Positions 24,996 to 32,432 of a stretch of 34,985 nt of DNA are shown one piece after another. The notes under the pieces were generated by a model. That model was not told the origin of the DNA. It did no database searches and worked only from the letters and a program-made list of their open reading frames with translations. Both the position numbers and the translations under genes were made by a program. The DNA comes from Thaumasiovibrio sp043421945 (GTDB lineage Bacteria; Pseudomonadota; Gammaproteobacteria; Enterobacterales; Vibrionaceae), in assembly GCA_043421945.1 (NCBI GenBank), contig JBHOGO010000049.1:1-34985 (forward strand). The letters run 5' to 3'. How positions within the stretch are numbered: the first letter of the stretch is position 1; each line of letters begins with the position of its first letter.

Positions 24996-26179
24996 AAAGT
25001 GAACTTTATATTAATGGATTGAGCTTTTGTTGTAGCTTGGGGAGTGAACCTGCACAGCTTTTGAATCATCTACAGCAAGAAGATCCAGAGCGCCTTATTA
25101 GCTGGCATGAGCCACTTTTCTCTGGACGCACGACAAATGTTTTTTCAGTGGGCGATTTGTTGAGCCCCATTGACAAGGAAGGTATTGCAAAAAACAGAAA
25201 TAACCAAATTGCGGAGAAGCTCGTTAATGATTTGAGCGTTGAGATCGAGAAAGTCAAAAAACACTTTAGGGCATCTCGTATTGGTGTTGTTGTTGGGAGC
25301 ACCACGACCGGCATTGAAGAAACAGAGTCACAGTTTGCTGAACTTTCACTCGATGAAAAATTACCTAAAGGCTATGACTTTCGCCATCAATTGATGGGTG
25401 ATGTAGCAGAAACAGTGAGGAAATTAGCCGGAGTTACAGGTCCTACTTATACCGTGTCGACAGCGTGTACTTCATCGGCTCGGGCTTTTATTAGTGCATC
25501 TACCTTAGTTAACAGTGGTCTTTGCGATGCGGTTATTTGTGGTGGAATTGATTCGCTTTGTCACTTAACCGTCAATGGTTTTGATGCGTTAGAGCAGGTG
25601 ACGACTTCTCGGTGTCGTCCATTCGATAAAAGACGTGATGGGATCAATATAGGTGAGGGTGGTGCATTATTTGTACTCTCAAAACGTCCAGCTAATGTCG
25701 CATTAACTGGGTGGGGGGAATCGAGTGATGCCTATCATTTATCTAGCCCACTCCCATGTGGCTCTGGCGCCTTAGCAGCAATGTCTGCAGCATTGGAGTC
25801 CGCGAATTTAGTTGCGACCGATATCCAATATATCAATGCGCATGGTACTGGTACATCGCTGAATGATGCTATGGAGTCAAAGGCAATTCATAGCCTTTTT
25901 GGTGACAATGTGCCGGTTAGCTCAACGAAGGCATTGACTGGCCACTGTCTTGGTGCTGCGGGCGCTATTGAGGCTGCGATTTCGTGCCTTTTACTTGAGA
26001 ATCCTCATTGGGAACTACCTCCACAACGGCCGAGTTTGCATCAATTTGACGATGAACTTGCACCATTGATGTTGGTCTCTCAGGAACAAGCGCAAAATGG
26101 CAATGCGATCATGAGTAATTCATTTGCTTTTGGTGGAAACAATGCATCACTTATATTTCAGAGGACCTCATCATTATGA
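24992..26179 (+). CDS. apeO: beta-ketoacyl-ACP synthase (condensing partner of ApeC)
   Basis: A 395-residue FabF-type ketosynthase with an intact Cys-His-His triad: Cys159 in STACTSSARAF, His284 in NAHGTGTSLND and His318 in ALTGHCLGAAGA. The start is the GTG at 24992, within GTGA at the end of apeN, with GGGAGGAG about 5 bases upstream. In characterised aryl polyene pathways ApeO with ApeC forms the elongating ketosynthase/chain-length-factor pair. It overlaps apeP by 4 bases. Confidence 0.9.
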   Translation: MKSELYINGLSFCCSLGSEPAQLLNHLQQEDPERLISWHEPLFSGRTTNVFSVGDLLSPIDKEGIAKNRNNQIAEKLVNDLSVEIEKVKKHFRASRIGVVVGSTTTGIEETESQFAELSLDEKLPKGYDFRHQLMGDVAETVRKLAGVTGPTYTVSTACTSSARAFISASTLVNSGLCDAVICGGIDSLCHLTVNGFDALEQVTTSRCRPFDKRRDGINIGEGGALFVLSKRPANVALTGWGESSDAYHLSSPLPCGSGALAAMSAALESANLVATDIQYINAHGTGTSLNDAMESKAIHSLFGDNVPVSSTKALTGHCLGAAGAIEAAISCLLLENPHWELPPQRPSLHQFDDELAPLMLVSQEQAQNGNAIMSNSFAFGGNNASLIFQRTSSL

Positions 26180-26643
26180 GCCAATCTACTATTTTTCCTC
26201 AGATAGAAACACTATTGCCTCATCGTGCCCCTATGATCTTAATTGACCATGTCGTTTCCGCGAGTCAGGAAAATATTTGCTGTTCGGTGACCATTCGCTC
26301 CGACTCAACATTGTATCAATCAGCTTTGGGTGGTGTGCCTGCACATGCAGGGATTGAATATATGGCACAGACGGTTGCAGCTTTGGCAGGTTTAAATGCA
26401 CGCACTGATAACCAAGTACCGCCAGTAGGTCTTTTATTAGGAGCAAGACGATATAAACATCACCAAGGCTCATACCATTTAGGTTCTACATACTTGGTTG
26501 AGGCATCTCTGATAGTGAGTGATGAAAACATGGGGGTATACGACTGCTCGATCACACTTGATGGCGAGCTGGTTGCGAATGGACAACTTAATACTTTTGT
26601 CGCAAATGAAGAAAGCCTCAAAGAAATGAAAGATAATCGCTAA
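26176..26643 (+). CDS. apeP: second hotdog dehydratase of the aryl polyene cluster
   Basis: A 155-residue FabA/FabZ-like dehydratase. Visible features are LLPHRAPMILIDHVV (14-27) and the active-site helix GVPAHAGIEYMAQTVAAL with His57 and Glu61. It complements ApeI; together they would dehydrate each beta-hydroxy intermediate. It overlaps apeO by 4 bases and is followed by apeQ after 15 bases. Confidence 0.87.
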   Translation: MSQSTIFPQIETLLPHRAPMILIDHVVSASQENICCSVTIRSDSTLYQSALGGVPAHAGIEYMAQTVAALAGLNARTDNQVPPVGLLLGARRYKHHQGSYHLGSTYLVEASLIVSDENMGVYDCSITLDGELVANGQLNTFVANEESLKEMKDNR

Positions 26644-26658
26644 TAACGTGGTGTAATA

Positions 26659-27399
26659 ATGGAAGATAATACTAATAAAAAAGTACTGGTGACTGGCGCC
26701 AGTAAAGGAATCGGTCGCGCAATTGCGGTACGACTTGCCGAAGAGGGCTACCAAGTAACAGTGCATTATGGCAGAGATTTTTCAGGTGCAGAAAAAACCG
26801 CTGAATTAATAAAAGAGGCTGGCGGCAAGTGTCGAATTGTTCAGTTTGATATCAGTAACGAATCCCAGTGTCGCGATGTACTTGAAGCGCAAATGGAAGC
26901 ACAAGGGGGGTACTATGGTGTTGTTCATAATGCAGGTATCTCTGAGGATTGTGCGTTTCCATCGATGACAAGTAAAGATTGGCACCGAGTTGTTCATACC
27001 AATCTGGATAGTTTTTATCATGTTATTCACCCACTATTGATGCCAATGATTAAGTTAAAGCAGGGGCGAATTATTACGATGTCATCGCTGTCAGGCCAGA
27101 TAGGTAATCGTGGACAGGTCAACTATTCGGCGGCAAAAGCAGGTGTGATCGGTGCAACAAAAGCGTTAGCACTAGAACTAAGCAATAAACGCCGAGCTAT
27201 TACAGTGAACTGTATTGCACCAGGATTAATTGATACCGGTATGGTGGAGGAGCATGTCAAAGAGCGTGTCTTGCCTCAAGTTCCTAGCCAAAGAATGGGA
27301 CAGCCAGAAGAGGTCGCAGATCTTGCTGCATTTTTAATGTCATCACGCGCTGCTTATATTAATCGTCAAGTCATTGGTATCAATGGAGGGCTGTTTTGA
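26659..27399 (+). CDS. apeQ: 3-oxoacyl-ACP reductase (FabG-type)
   Basis: A 246-residue short-chain dehydrogenase. The NAD(P)H-binding TGASKGIGRA is at 12-21, HNAGIS at about 90-95, and the catalytic Ser143, Tyr156 and Lys160 lie in TMSSLSGQ and NYSAAKAG. It reduces each 3-keto intermediate before dehydration. It overlaps apeR by 4 bases (ATGA). Confidence 0.92.
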   Translation: MEDNTNKKVLVTGASKGIGRAIAVRLAEEGYQVTVHYGRDFSGAEKTAELIKEAGGKCRIVQFDISNESQCRDVLEAQMEAQGGYYGVVHNAGISEDCAFPSMTSKDWHRVVHTNLDSFYHVIHPLLMPMIKLKQGRIITMSSLSGQIGNRGQVNYSAAKAGVIGATKALALELSNKRRAITVNCIAPGLIDTGMVEEHVKERVLPQVPSQRMGQPEEVADLAAFLMSSRAAYINRQVIGINGGLF

Positions 27400-28619
27400 T
27401 GAAACGAGTTGTTGTTACAGGAATGTCTGGTGTTACCGCGTTGGGTGATTCTCTTGATACCGTATGGAAGGGGTTACATCGTGGTGAGAATGCTGTCGTT
27501 CATATGCCTGAATGGGATAAATATGACGGATTGCAAACCCGTTTGGCCGCCCCGATCACTCAGTTTGAGTTGCCATCACACTATACGCGTAAACGTATCC
27601 GTTCTATGGGGCGTGTTGCTAAATTCTCTACCCGGTCATCAGAATTGGCACTTATCGAGTCTGGGTTGTTGGATGAAACAGCACTCACGGATGGTTCGAC
27701 AGGGATAGCATATGGTTCCTCAACAGGGAGTACAGGACCTGTTTCAGCATTTGCAACCATGTTACTTGACCATAGTACTAAGAATATTAATGCGAATACG
27801 TATGTGGCAATGATGCCACATACAACAGCAGTGAACACTGGCTTGTTTTTTGGTTTAAAAGGGCGAGTAATTCCGACCTCTTCAGCGTGTACTTCAGGCT
27901 CTCAGGGGATAGGTTATGCCTATGAAGCTATTAAGTTTGGAATGCAAAAAGCGATGGTTGCTGGTGGCGCAGAAGAGTTATGCCCAACTGAATCTGCTGT
28001 TTTTGATACGCTTTTTGCTACAAGTCAATACAACGATAATCCTCACCTCAGCCCTAGACCATACGATGAAAAGCGAGATGGACTGGTTATTGGTGAGGGA
28101 GCCGGGACATTAATACTTGAAGAGATGGATTTTGCTTTAGCCCGTGGTGCTAGACCAATGGCTGAGTTAGTGGGTTTTGCTTCGAATTGCGATGCCGCTC
28201 ATGTTACTCAACCTCGTGCTGAGACGATGCAGCGTTGTATGGAAATGGCTCTCGAAAGTGCTGGTTTGCCTGCGAGTGCAATAGGTTATGTTAATGGGCA
28301 TGGAACAGCAACTGAGTTAGGTGATATAGCCGAGACTACAGCAACCCAGCGGTTATTTGGACACATTCCATTGTCGAGTCTAAAGAGCTACTTTGGTCAT
28401 ACATTAGGTGCTTGTGGTGCGATTGAAGCTTGGCTTTCTATCGCTATGTTGTTGAAAAACTGGTACGCACCTACAATAAATCTCGAGCAAGTCGATGCGC
28501 GATGTGGGGATCTTGACTATATTCAAGGGCGAGGACGTGTCATGGATTGTGAATATATCATGTCTAATAACTTTGCATTTGGTGGTATCAACACATCAAT
28601 GATTTTCAAAAAAATCTAA
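27396..28619 (+). CDS. apeR: second full ketosynthase of the aryl polyene cluster
   Basis: A 407-residue FabF-like ketosynthase with an intact triad: Cys165 in SSACTSGSQG, His302 in NGHGTATELGD and His335 in YFGHTLGACGA. It differs from ApeO across the gating loop, consistent with a separate role (often the first condensations). It is the last of the contiguous biosynthesis genes. No intrinsic terminator is evident in the 78 bases that follow, so transcription may continue into the next three genes. Confidence 0.9.
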   Translation: MMKRVVVTGMSGVTALGDSLDTVWKGLHRGENAVVHMPEWDKYDGLQTRLAAPITQFELPSHYTRKRIRSMGRVAKFSTRSSELALIESGLLDETALTDGSTGIAYGSSTGSTGPVSAFATMLLDHSTKNINANTYVAMMPHTTAVNTGLFFGLKGRVIPTSSACTSGSQGIGYAYEAIKFGMQKAMVAGGAEELCPTESAVFDTLFATSQYNDNPHLSPRPYDEKRDGLVIGEGAGTLILEEMDFALARGARPMAELVGFASNCDAAHVTQPRAETMQRCMEMALESAGLPASAIGYVNGHGTATELGDIAETTATQRLFGHIPLSSLKSYFGHTLGACGAIEAWLSIAMLLKNWYAPTINLEQVDARCGDLDYIQGRGRVMDCEYIMSNNFAFGGINTSMIFKKI

Positions 28620-28697
28620 ATGATCATGGAAGAGCATACAATTATTGATTTGAAATAGGTGTGATGACTGCTGAATACTGTAGTAGGGGCTTTTGTT

Positions 28698-29594
28698 ATG
28701 CGTTTTTGTCGGTCGTTGTATGCTTGTTTAGTCACGCTTGTGGTGTTAATTTTGTCGAGCTGTTCACAGTTTAGTGGCGAATTACCTGAATATAATACTG
28801 AAATAGGTATTTCTGGAATTAAGAACTGTGATGGTAGCCCAGTTGATATCGATGCTAATAAACCAATTACAGTCATTGTTCATGGCTGTTTTTCTTCAGC
28901 AACAAAATTTCGCGCACTTGCTGATACCTATACGGAGCACGGGGAACAAGTTGTCTGTTTTGAATATGATGACCGCCGTAGTTTAGATGAAGTCTCTGGG
29001 GATTTGATAGTGGCTATTAATATGCTGAGCAATATTGTTGTTGAGCAATCTATTAATATTGTGGGGCATAGCCAAGGAGGATTAATATCTCGACGTGCTT
29101 TGATAGAAGATAGGCAGGATTATTTAACGGTTCAACATAAATCATTGTCGTTGATTACGGTTTCAGCCCCTTTTAATGGTATAGATGCTGCCAATCACTG
29201 TGGTATAGATATGTTGCGGGTCGCATCATTAGGGTTAGTTGATGTCATTTGCTATTTGGCTACTGGGGATAAATATCGACAGATAACAAGTAGCTCAGAT
29301 TTCATTAATAACCCCGGTAAGTTAGTACCGGCTGTACAGTCGCATTTAGTCGTTAAAACCCGAGAAGAAAATACTTGTCGTGTATTCGAAAATGGAAAGT
29401 GTATTGAAGACGATTATGTCTTTAGTCTTGAAGAGCAAACTAAAAAAAATATTGAAGATGACCAGAGAGCACACGTCGTTACTATGAATGCAGGCCATGT
29501 TGAGATTGTTGGCAGTGAGTTAACGACTCCGCAGAAATTGGTGCGTTTGTTCCAAGAGCAGGGTGTACTGGCACTTCGTATTGAGAAGGAATAA
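28698..29594 (+). CDS. lipase-like alpha/beta-hydrolase lipoprotein
   Basis: A 298-residue predicted lipoprotein hydrolase. The signal peptide LVTLVVLILSSC has lipobox LSSC (Cys22). The hydrolase fold shows VIVHGC (59-64, oxyanion loop), the nucleophile elbow GHSQGG with Ser125, and a late His in NAGHVEIVG (near residue 265). This is the pattern of triacylglycerol-lipase-like esterases such as those with an SGNH-independent GxSxG site. Being downstream of apeR in the same direction, it may process the acyl part of the polyene lipid or unrelated envelope esters; this is inference. AGGGG lies about 10 bases before the ATG. Confidence 0.8.
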   Translation: MRFCRSLYACLVTLVVLILSSCSQFSGELPEYNTEIGISGIKNCDGSPVDIDANKPITVIVHGCFSSATKFRALADTYTEHGEQVVCFEYDDRRSLDEVSGDLIVAINMLSNIVVEQSINIVGHSQGGLISRRALIEDRQDYLTVQHKSLSLITVSAPFNGIDAANHCGIDMLRVASLGLVDVICYLATGDKYRQITSSSDFINNPGKLVPAVQSHLVVKTREENTCRVFENGKCIEDDYVFSLEEQTKKNIEDDQRAHVVTMNAGHVEIVGSELTTPQKLVRLFQEQGVLALRIEKE

Positions 29595-29643
29595 AAAAAT
29601 TACCACTAGGATGGCTTTTATAGCTATTAATCAAGGAGAAAAC

Positions 29644-30036
29644 ATGAAGATAAAAACACTATTGCTATCATTTTTAATGCTTTTTACCGGTTTTTCAAGC
29701 TTAGCTCATGCAGCAAGTGCAACCCCGGTTCTTAATCAGCCTCTGCACTCAGAAATGAGTTTTGACAAAGCAAAGTCGATTATTACACAAGCAGGAATGA
29801 AGCGTAAATGGGTAGTGTCAGAAGAGAATAAAGGTGTTTTAATTGCGAATATACAGGTACGTAGTCATTTCGTCTCTGTTGAAATAAACGTTGGCAAAGA
29901 CAGCTATGACATAGTCTATCGTGACAGTGAAAATATGAACTACCGATCTGATGGAACAATACATAGAAAGTATAATGGCTGGGTAAGAAATTTGAATAGT
30001 GATATTCAGAAACTGCTTATCTCAGCTTCAAAATAA
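29644..30036 (+). CDS. small secreted protein of unknown function
   Basis: A 130-residue protein with signal peptide KIKTLLLSFLMLFTGFSSLAHA, cleaved before ASA. I start it at the ATG at 29644, which has AAGGAG 6-7 bases upstream, rather than at the longer reading within the previous gene. The mature part (about 108 residues) contains a duplicate-like alpha/beta pattern, ending with TIHRKYNGWVRNLNSDIQKLL, a signature I associate with a family of small periplasmic proteins of unknown function. It follows the lipase-like gene by 49 bases, and the next lipoprotein comes 23 bases later, so these three may be one unit. Confidence 0.75.
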   Translation: MKIKTLLLSFLMLFTGFSSLAHAASATPVLNQPLHSEMSFDKAKSIITQAGMKRKWVVSEENKGVLIANIQVRSHFVSVEINVGKDSYDIVYRDSENMNYRSDGTIHRKYNGWVRNLNSDIQKLLISASK

Positions 30037-30059
30037 GAACAATATTAAAGGGATTTATA

Positions 30060-30488
30060 ATGAATAAATGGATTTTTTGTACTCTTTCTGCACTCGTTTT
30101 AAGTGGTTGCAGTATCGTTCGTGAAGTAAGTAGTATCGATGAGGCATTGGATGAAAGAGTTTGTATCATTGAGAATGCAGAAACTCGCGATGGATTTTTA
30201 ACGGCCTATCAAACGACCCTTCATCAAATGGGGTATAAGCCAAAGGTACTACCGCCTTTTTCTAGCTTAGACTCTTGCAAAGTGGTCTCTACTTATGTCG
30301 GCCGCTGGAGTTGGGATCTCGCTATATATATGTCTTATGCGCAGATTGATGTTTACACTAATGAGCAGCTAGCAGGTAGTGCGCTTTATGACTCAACTCG
30401 CGGTGCTGGGAGTATGGATAAGTTTATAGATGCTGAAGATACTATTTCAGGGCTTGTTCAAGAGCTTTATCCCCCAATGACTAATTAA
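30060..30488 (+). CDS. small lipoprotein, Sbal_3080-like
   Basis: A 142-residue lipoprotein with signal MNKWIFCTLSALVLSGC and lipobox LSGC (Cys17). The mature part has YVGRWSWDLAIYMSYAQIDVY in the middle. I recall this pattern from the Sbal_3080 family of lipoproteins (Shewanella/Vibrio), whose function is unknown; this name is from memory. It is the third of three envelope genes behind the aryl polyene operon and is followed by a hairpin at 30528-30550. Confidence 0.72.
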   Translation: MNKWIFCTLSALVLSGCSIVREVSSIDEALDERVCIIENAETRDGFLTAYQTTLHQMGYKPKVLPPFSSLDSCKVVSTYVGRWSWDLAIYMSYAQIDVYTNEQLAGSALYDSTRGAGSMDKFIDAEDTISGLVQELYPPMTN

Positions 30489-30527
30489 ACCTACATCACA
30501 TGCTGTTTGTGGTTTTTAATCATCATT

Positions 30528-30550
30528 TATGGCGACATTATGTCGCCATA
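30528..30550. terminator. hairpin between convergent genes
   Basis: Perfect 10-bp arms TATGGCGACA and TGTCGCCATA with a TTA loop, between the lipoprotein (ends 30488, plus) and the hut remnant (ends 30590, minus). The flanks are T-poor, so efficiency is uncertain, but position and symmetry fit a bidirectional terminator. Confidence 0.6.
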
Positions 30551-30589
30551 TTACTTCTAACTAAAAAAAGTGTCGGTGCTCTTGTTGAT

Positions 30590-31294
30590 TTAACTCGATA
30601 TACTCGGCAACAACGAAGCAGGCATCAAGCGATGATGGTTGGCCGTTTTCAATAGCTGATTCGCTTTTTTAACATCGGGTACAAAATATCGATCTTTGTC
30701 GTAGAAGCTGACATACCCGCGTAGTTCTGCTTTCGCCTGTTCTAGTTTTGTGGTGGTTTTAAGAGGAGCAAGGAAATCGATGCCTTGGCAGGCTGAGAGT
30801 AACTCTACGGCGAGAATTCCGCGTGTGTTATCACTCATTTCTGCAAGCCGTCGTCCAGCAAAAATAGCCATGGAGACGTGATTTTCTTGGTTTGCTGAAG
30901 TTGGTAAACTATCAACCGAGGCAGGGTGGGCTAATGTTTTATTTTCGCTAGCTTCACGTGTTGCTTTAACTGTTGCGAGTATTCCGCCACCTTGTTTCGC
31001 AATGTCGGTGTAAGGAACACCATTGAGGCGTTGTTCAAACTCGTTAGCACGGCTACCTGCAAACACGAGGTGGGTATGAGAGTCGATTAAACAGGGTGTC
31101 ACTAAGCGACCATGAGCATTAACACTGGTGATGTTTGTCGGTAAAGTGAAGGGGCGGTCACCATGGCCTATCTGACAGATGATCTCGCCAGTAATGTATA
31201 GCCAGCTGTTTGGGACGATGCGGTACCCAGCATCAATATCCTTTGGGTTCATGCTGACTAAGTTGCAGTTATAGAGAATCCAATCATTGCTCAC
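30590..31294 (-). pseudogene. hutI'-'hutH: in-frame fusion of the start of imidazolonepropionase to the end of histidine ammonia-lyase
   Basis: A 234-residue chimera. Residues 1 to about 116 are the N-terminus of HutI: start-type segment, VTPCLIDSHTHLVFAGSRANEFEQRLNG (the metal-binding His-x-His is present), YTDIAKQGGGILATVKATREAS. From about residue 118 the sequence is the C-terminus of HutH: LAHPASVDSLPTSANQENHVSM, NTRGILAVELLSACQGIDF, VSFYDKDRYFVPDV. The MIO region of HutH and most of HutI, with whatever lay between, are gone. Neither activity can remain. The junction is near 30938-30952. It is best explained by a deletion in a former hut operon. The frame is uninterrupted, so a protein might still be made; the start is a GTG at 31294 preceded by GGGGG. 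Confidence 0.88.
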
Positions 31295-31468
31295 CGCATA
31301 CCCCCATCAGGATATTTAATTGTCTTTACAAATATAGTGTGAGGTTTGTATAAGATCACGCCAAGTGTTTGCTCAGAGGTGTTGAATTAATCATTTGTTG
31401 TTTTAAAGCAAGACCTATTGGTAAATAGTTGCTATAAACAATACTTTGTCATTGAAGACTGAGTAACT

Positions 31469-32281
31469 ATGAAAGCGTTCATTAATACGTTGTACGACAA
31501 TCAGTTGTCGTCCTTAAAAGAGGTGGTTGAAGCAAAGCAGCTTCCTGTTGAATTAACCATTGTGACTGTTGGCGATGATCCAGCGAGTAAGGTCTATGTG
31601 CGTAATAAAATTCGCTTATTTGAAGCGCTGGACCTGCCTTGCCATCATGCCGTATTAGATGAAGCGACAACGACACAAGCCGATCTAGACCGCCTTGCAC
31701 AAGAGACGAAGCACCCTATGTTGTTTCAACTTCCTTTGCCAAATGGTCTCGTTGCACCTGATTTACCTGCTGCAACCGATGTTGATGGGTTTGGCTCTGA
31801 AACATTGGGTCAATTAGTATTAGGTCAACATGACGTCTTACCTTGTACAGTACAGGCTGTGATTGACATTATTATCGCTGACCGTGGTGAAAAAGCGTTC
31901 TCAGGCGAGAAAGTTGCCGTGATTGGTCGCAGTAACATTGTTGGCAAGCCGTTGGCCATTGAATTGATTAATCGTCAATCGACAGTCACCAGTTATAATA
32001 GCCGCTCAGATTTAGACAGTGTTGATTGGCATCAATTTGATATTATCGTGGTTGCAACAGGCGTTTACGGTACGTTATCAAGCGACCAATTTACCCAAGG
32101 TCAGTTGGTGATTGATGTAGGCATCAACCGTATTAACGACAAGCTTGTAGGTGATATAAAGCACATCGAAGGTGTGGATACTGGAGCATCTATCACCCCA
32201 GTACCGGGCGGTGTCGGTCGGTTGACGTGCATGAATGTGCTTGGTAATGCGGTTAAGCTGATTGCGAGTCAGGCATCTTAG
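31469..32281 (+). CDS. folD: bifunctional methylenetetrahydrofolate dehydrogenase / cyclohydrolase, divergent
   Basis: A 270-residue FolD-family enzyme of one-carbon folate metabolism in the cytosol. Visible family blocks are DDPASKVYVRNK (36-47, with Tyr43 and Lys47 at the catalytic site), LFQLPLPNGL (85-94), TDVDGFGSETLGQL (103-116), LPCTVQAVI (124-132), VIGRSNIVGKPL (151-162), DVGINR and TPVPGGVGRLT. The last is usually GGVGPMT, so the Pro-Met pair is changed to Arg-Leu. Slightly shorter than standard FolD (about 285). It may be a second copy alongside a housekeeping folD elsewhere. It is divergent from the hut remnant, which may be meaningful, since histidine breakdown yields one-carbon units. 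No strong ribosome binding site is seen. A good terminator follows. Confidence 0.88.
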   Translation: MKAFINTLYDNQLSSLKEVVEAKQLPVELTIVTVGDDPASKVYVRNKIRLFEALDLPCHHAVLDEATTTQADLDRLAQETKHPMLFQLPLPNGLVAPDLPAATDVDGFGSETLGQLVLGQHDVLPCTVQAVIDIIIADRGEKAFSGEKVAVIGRSNIVGKPLAIELINRQSTVTSYNSRSDLDSVDWHQFDIIVVATGVYGTLSSDQFTQGQLVIDVGINRINDKLVGDIKHIEGVDTGASITPVPGGVGRLTCMNVLGNAVKLIASQAS

Positions 32282-32296
32282 TCAATTACTACAGAG

Positions 32297-32335
32297 AAAA
32301 GCGCTAAAGATATTATGCATCTTTAGCGCTTTTTT
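32297..32335 (+). terminator. intrinsic terminator of folD
   Basis: Stem GCGCTAAAGA / TCTTTAGCGC with a 9-base loop, preceded by AAAA and followed by six T residues. A textbook rho-independent terminator 15 bases after the folD stop. Confidence 0.88.
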
Positions 32336-32380
32336 GTATAAATCAATCGATAACTGAGTCTTATACTTAGCATCATCCAT

Positions 32381-32408
32381 AAAAAAGCGTGGAGAAAATC
32401 CACGCTTT
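32381..32408 (-). terminator. intrinsic terminator of the TonB-dependent receptor gene
   Basis: Stem AAAGCGTGGA / TCCACGCTTT with a 5-base loop. On the minus strand it is followed by a T-run (AAAAAA at 32381-32386 on the plus strand), just after the receptor stop at 32433. With the folD terminator it makes a back-to-back pair. Confidence 0.85.
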
Positions 32409-32432
32409 ATCTATTGGCAGTTAGAGACCAAC

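Noticed and set aside
30590..30946. Recombination between the hutH remnant and the ammonia-lyase of the pigment cluster
   Set aside because: The remnant reads as ordinary HutH (HPASVDS, DNTRGILAVE, FYDKDRYF), and the cluster lyase has different residues at the matching place, so there is no sign of exchange.
31295..31468. HutC-type operator between the hut remnant and folD
   Set aside because: TTTGTATAAG and ACAAATATA are present, but the symmetry is too poor to call an operator.
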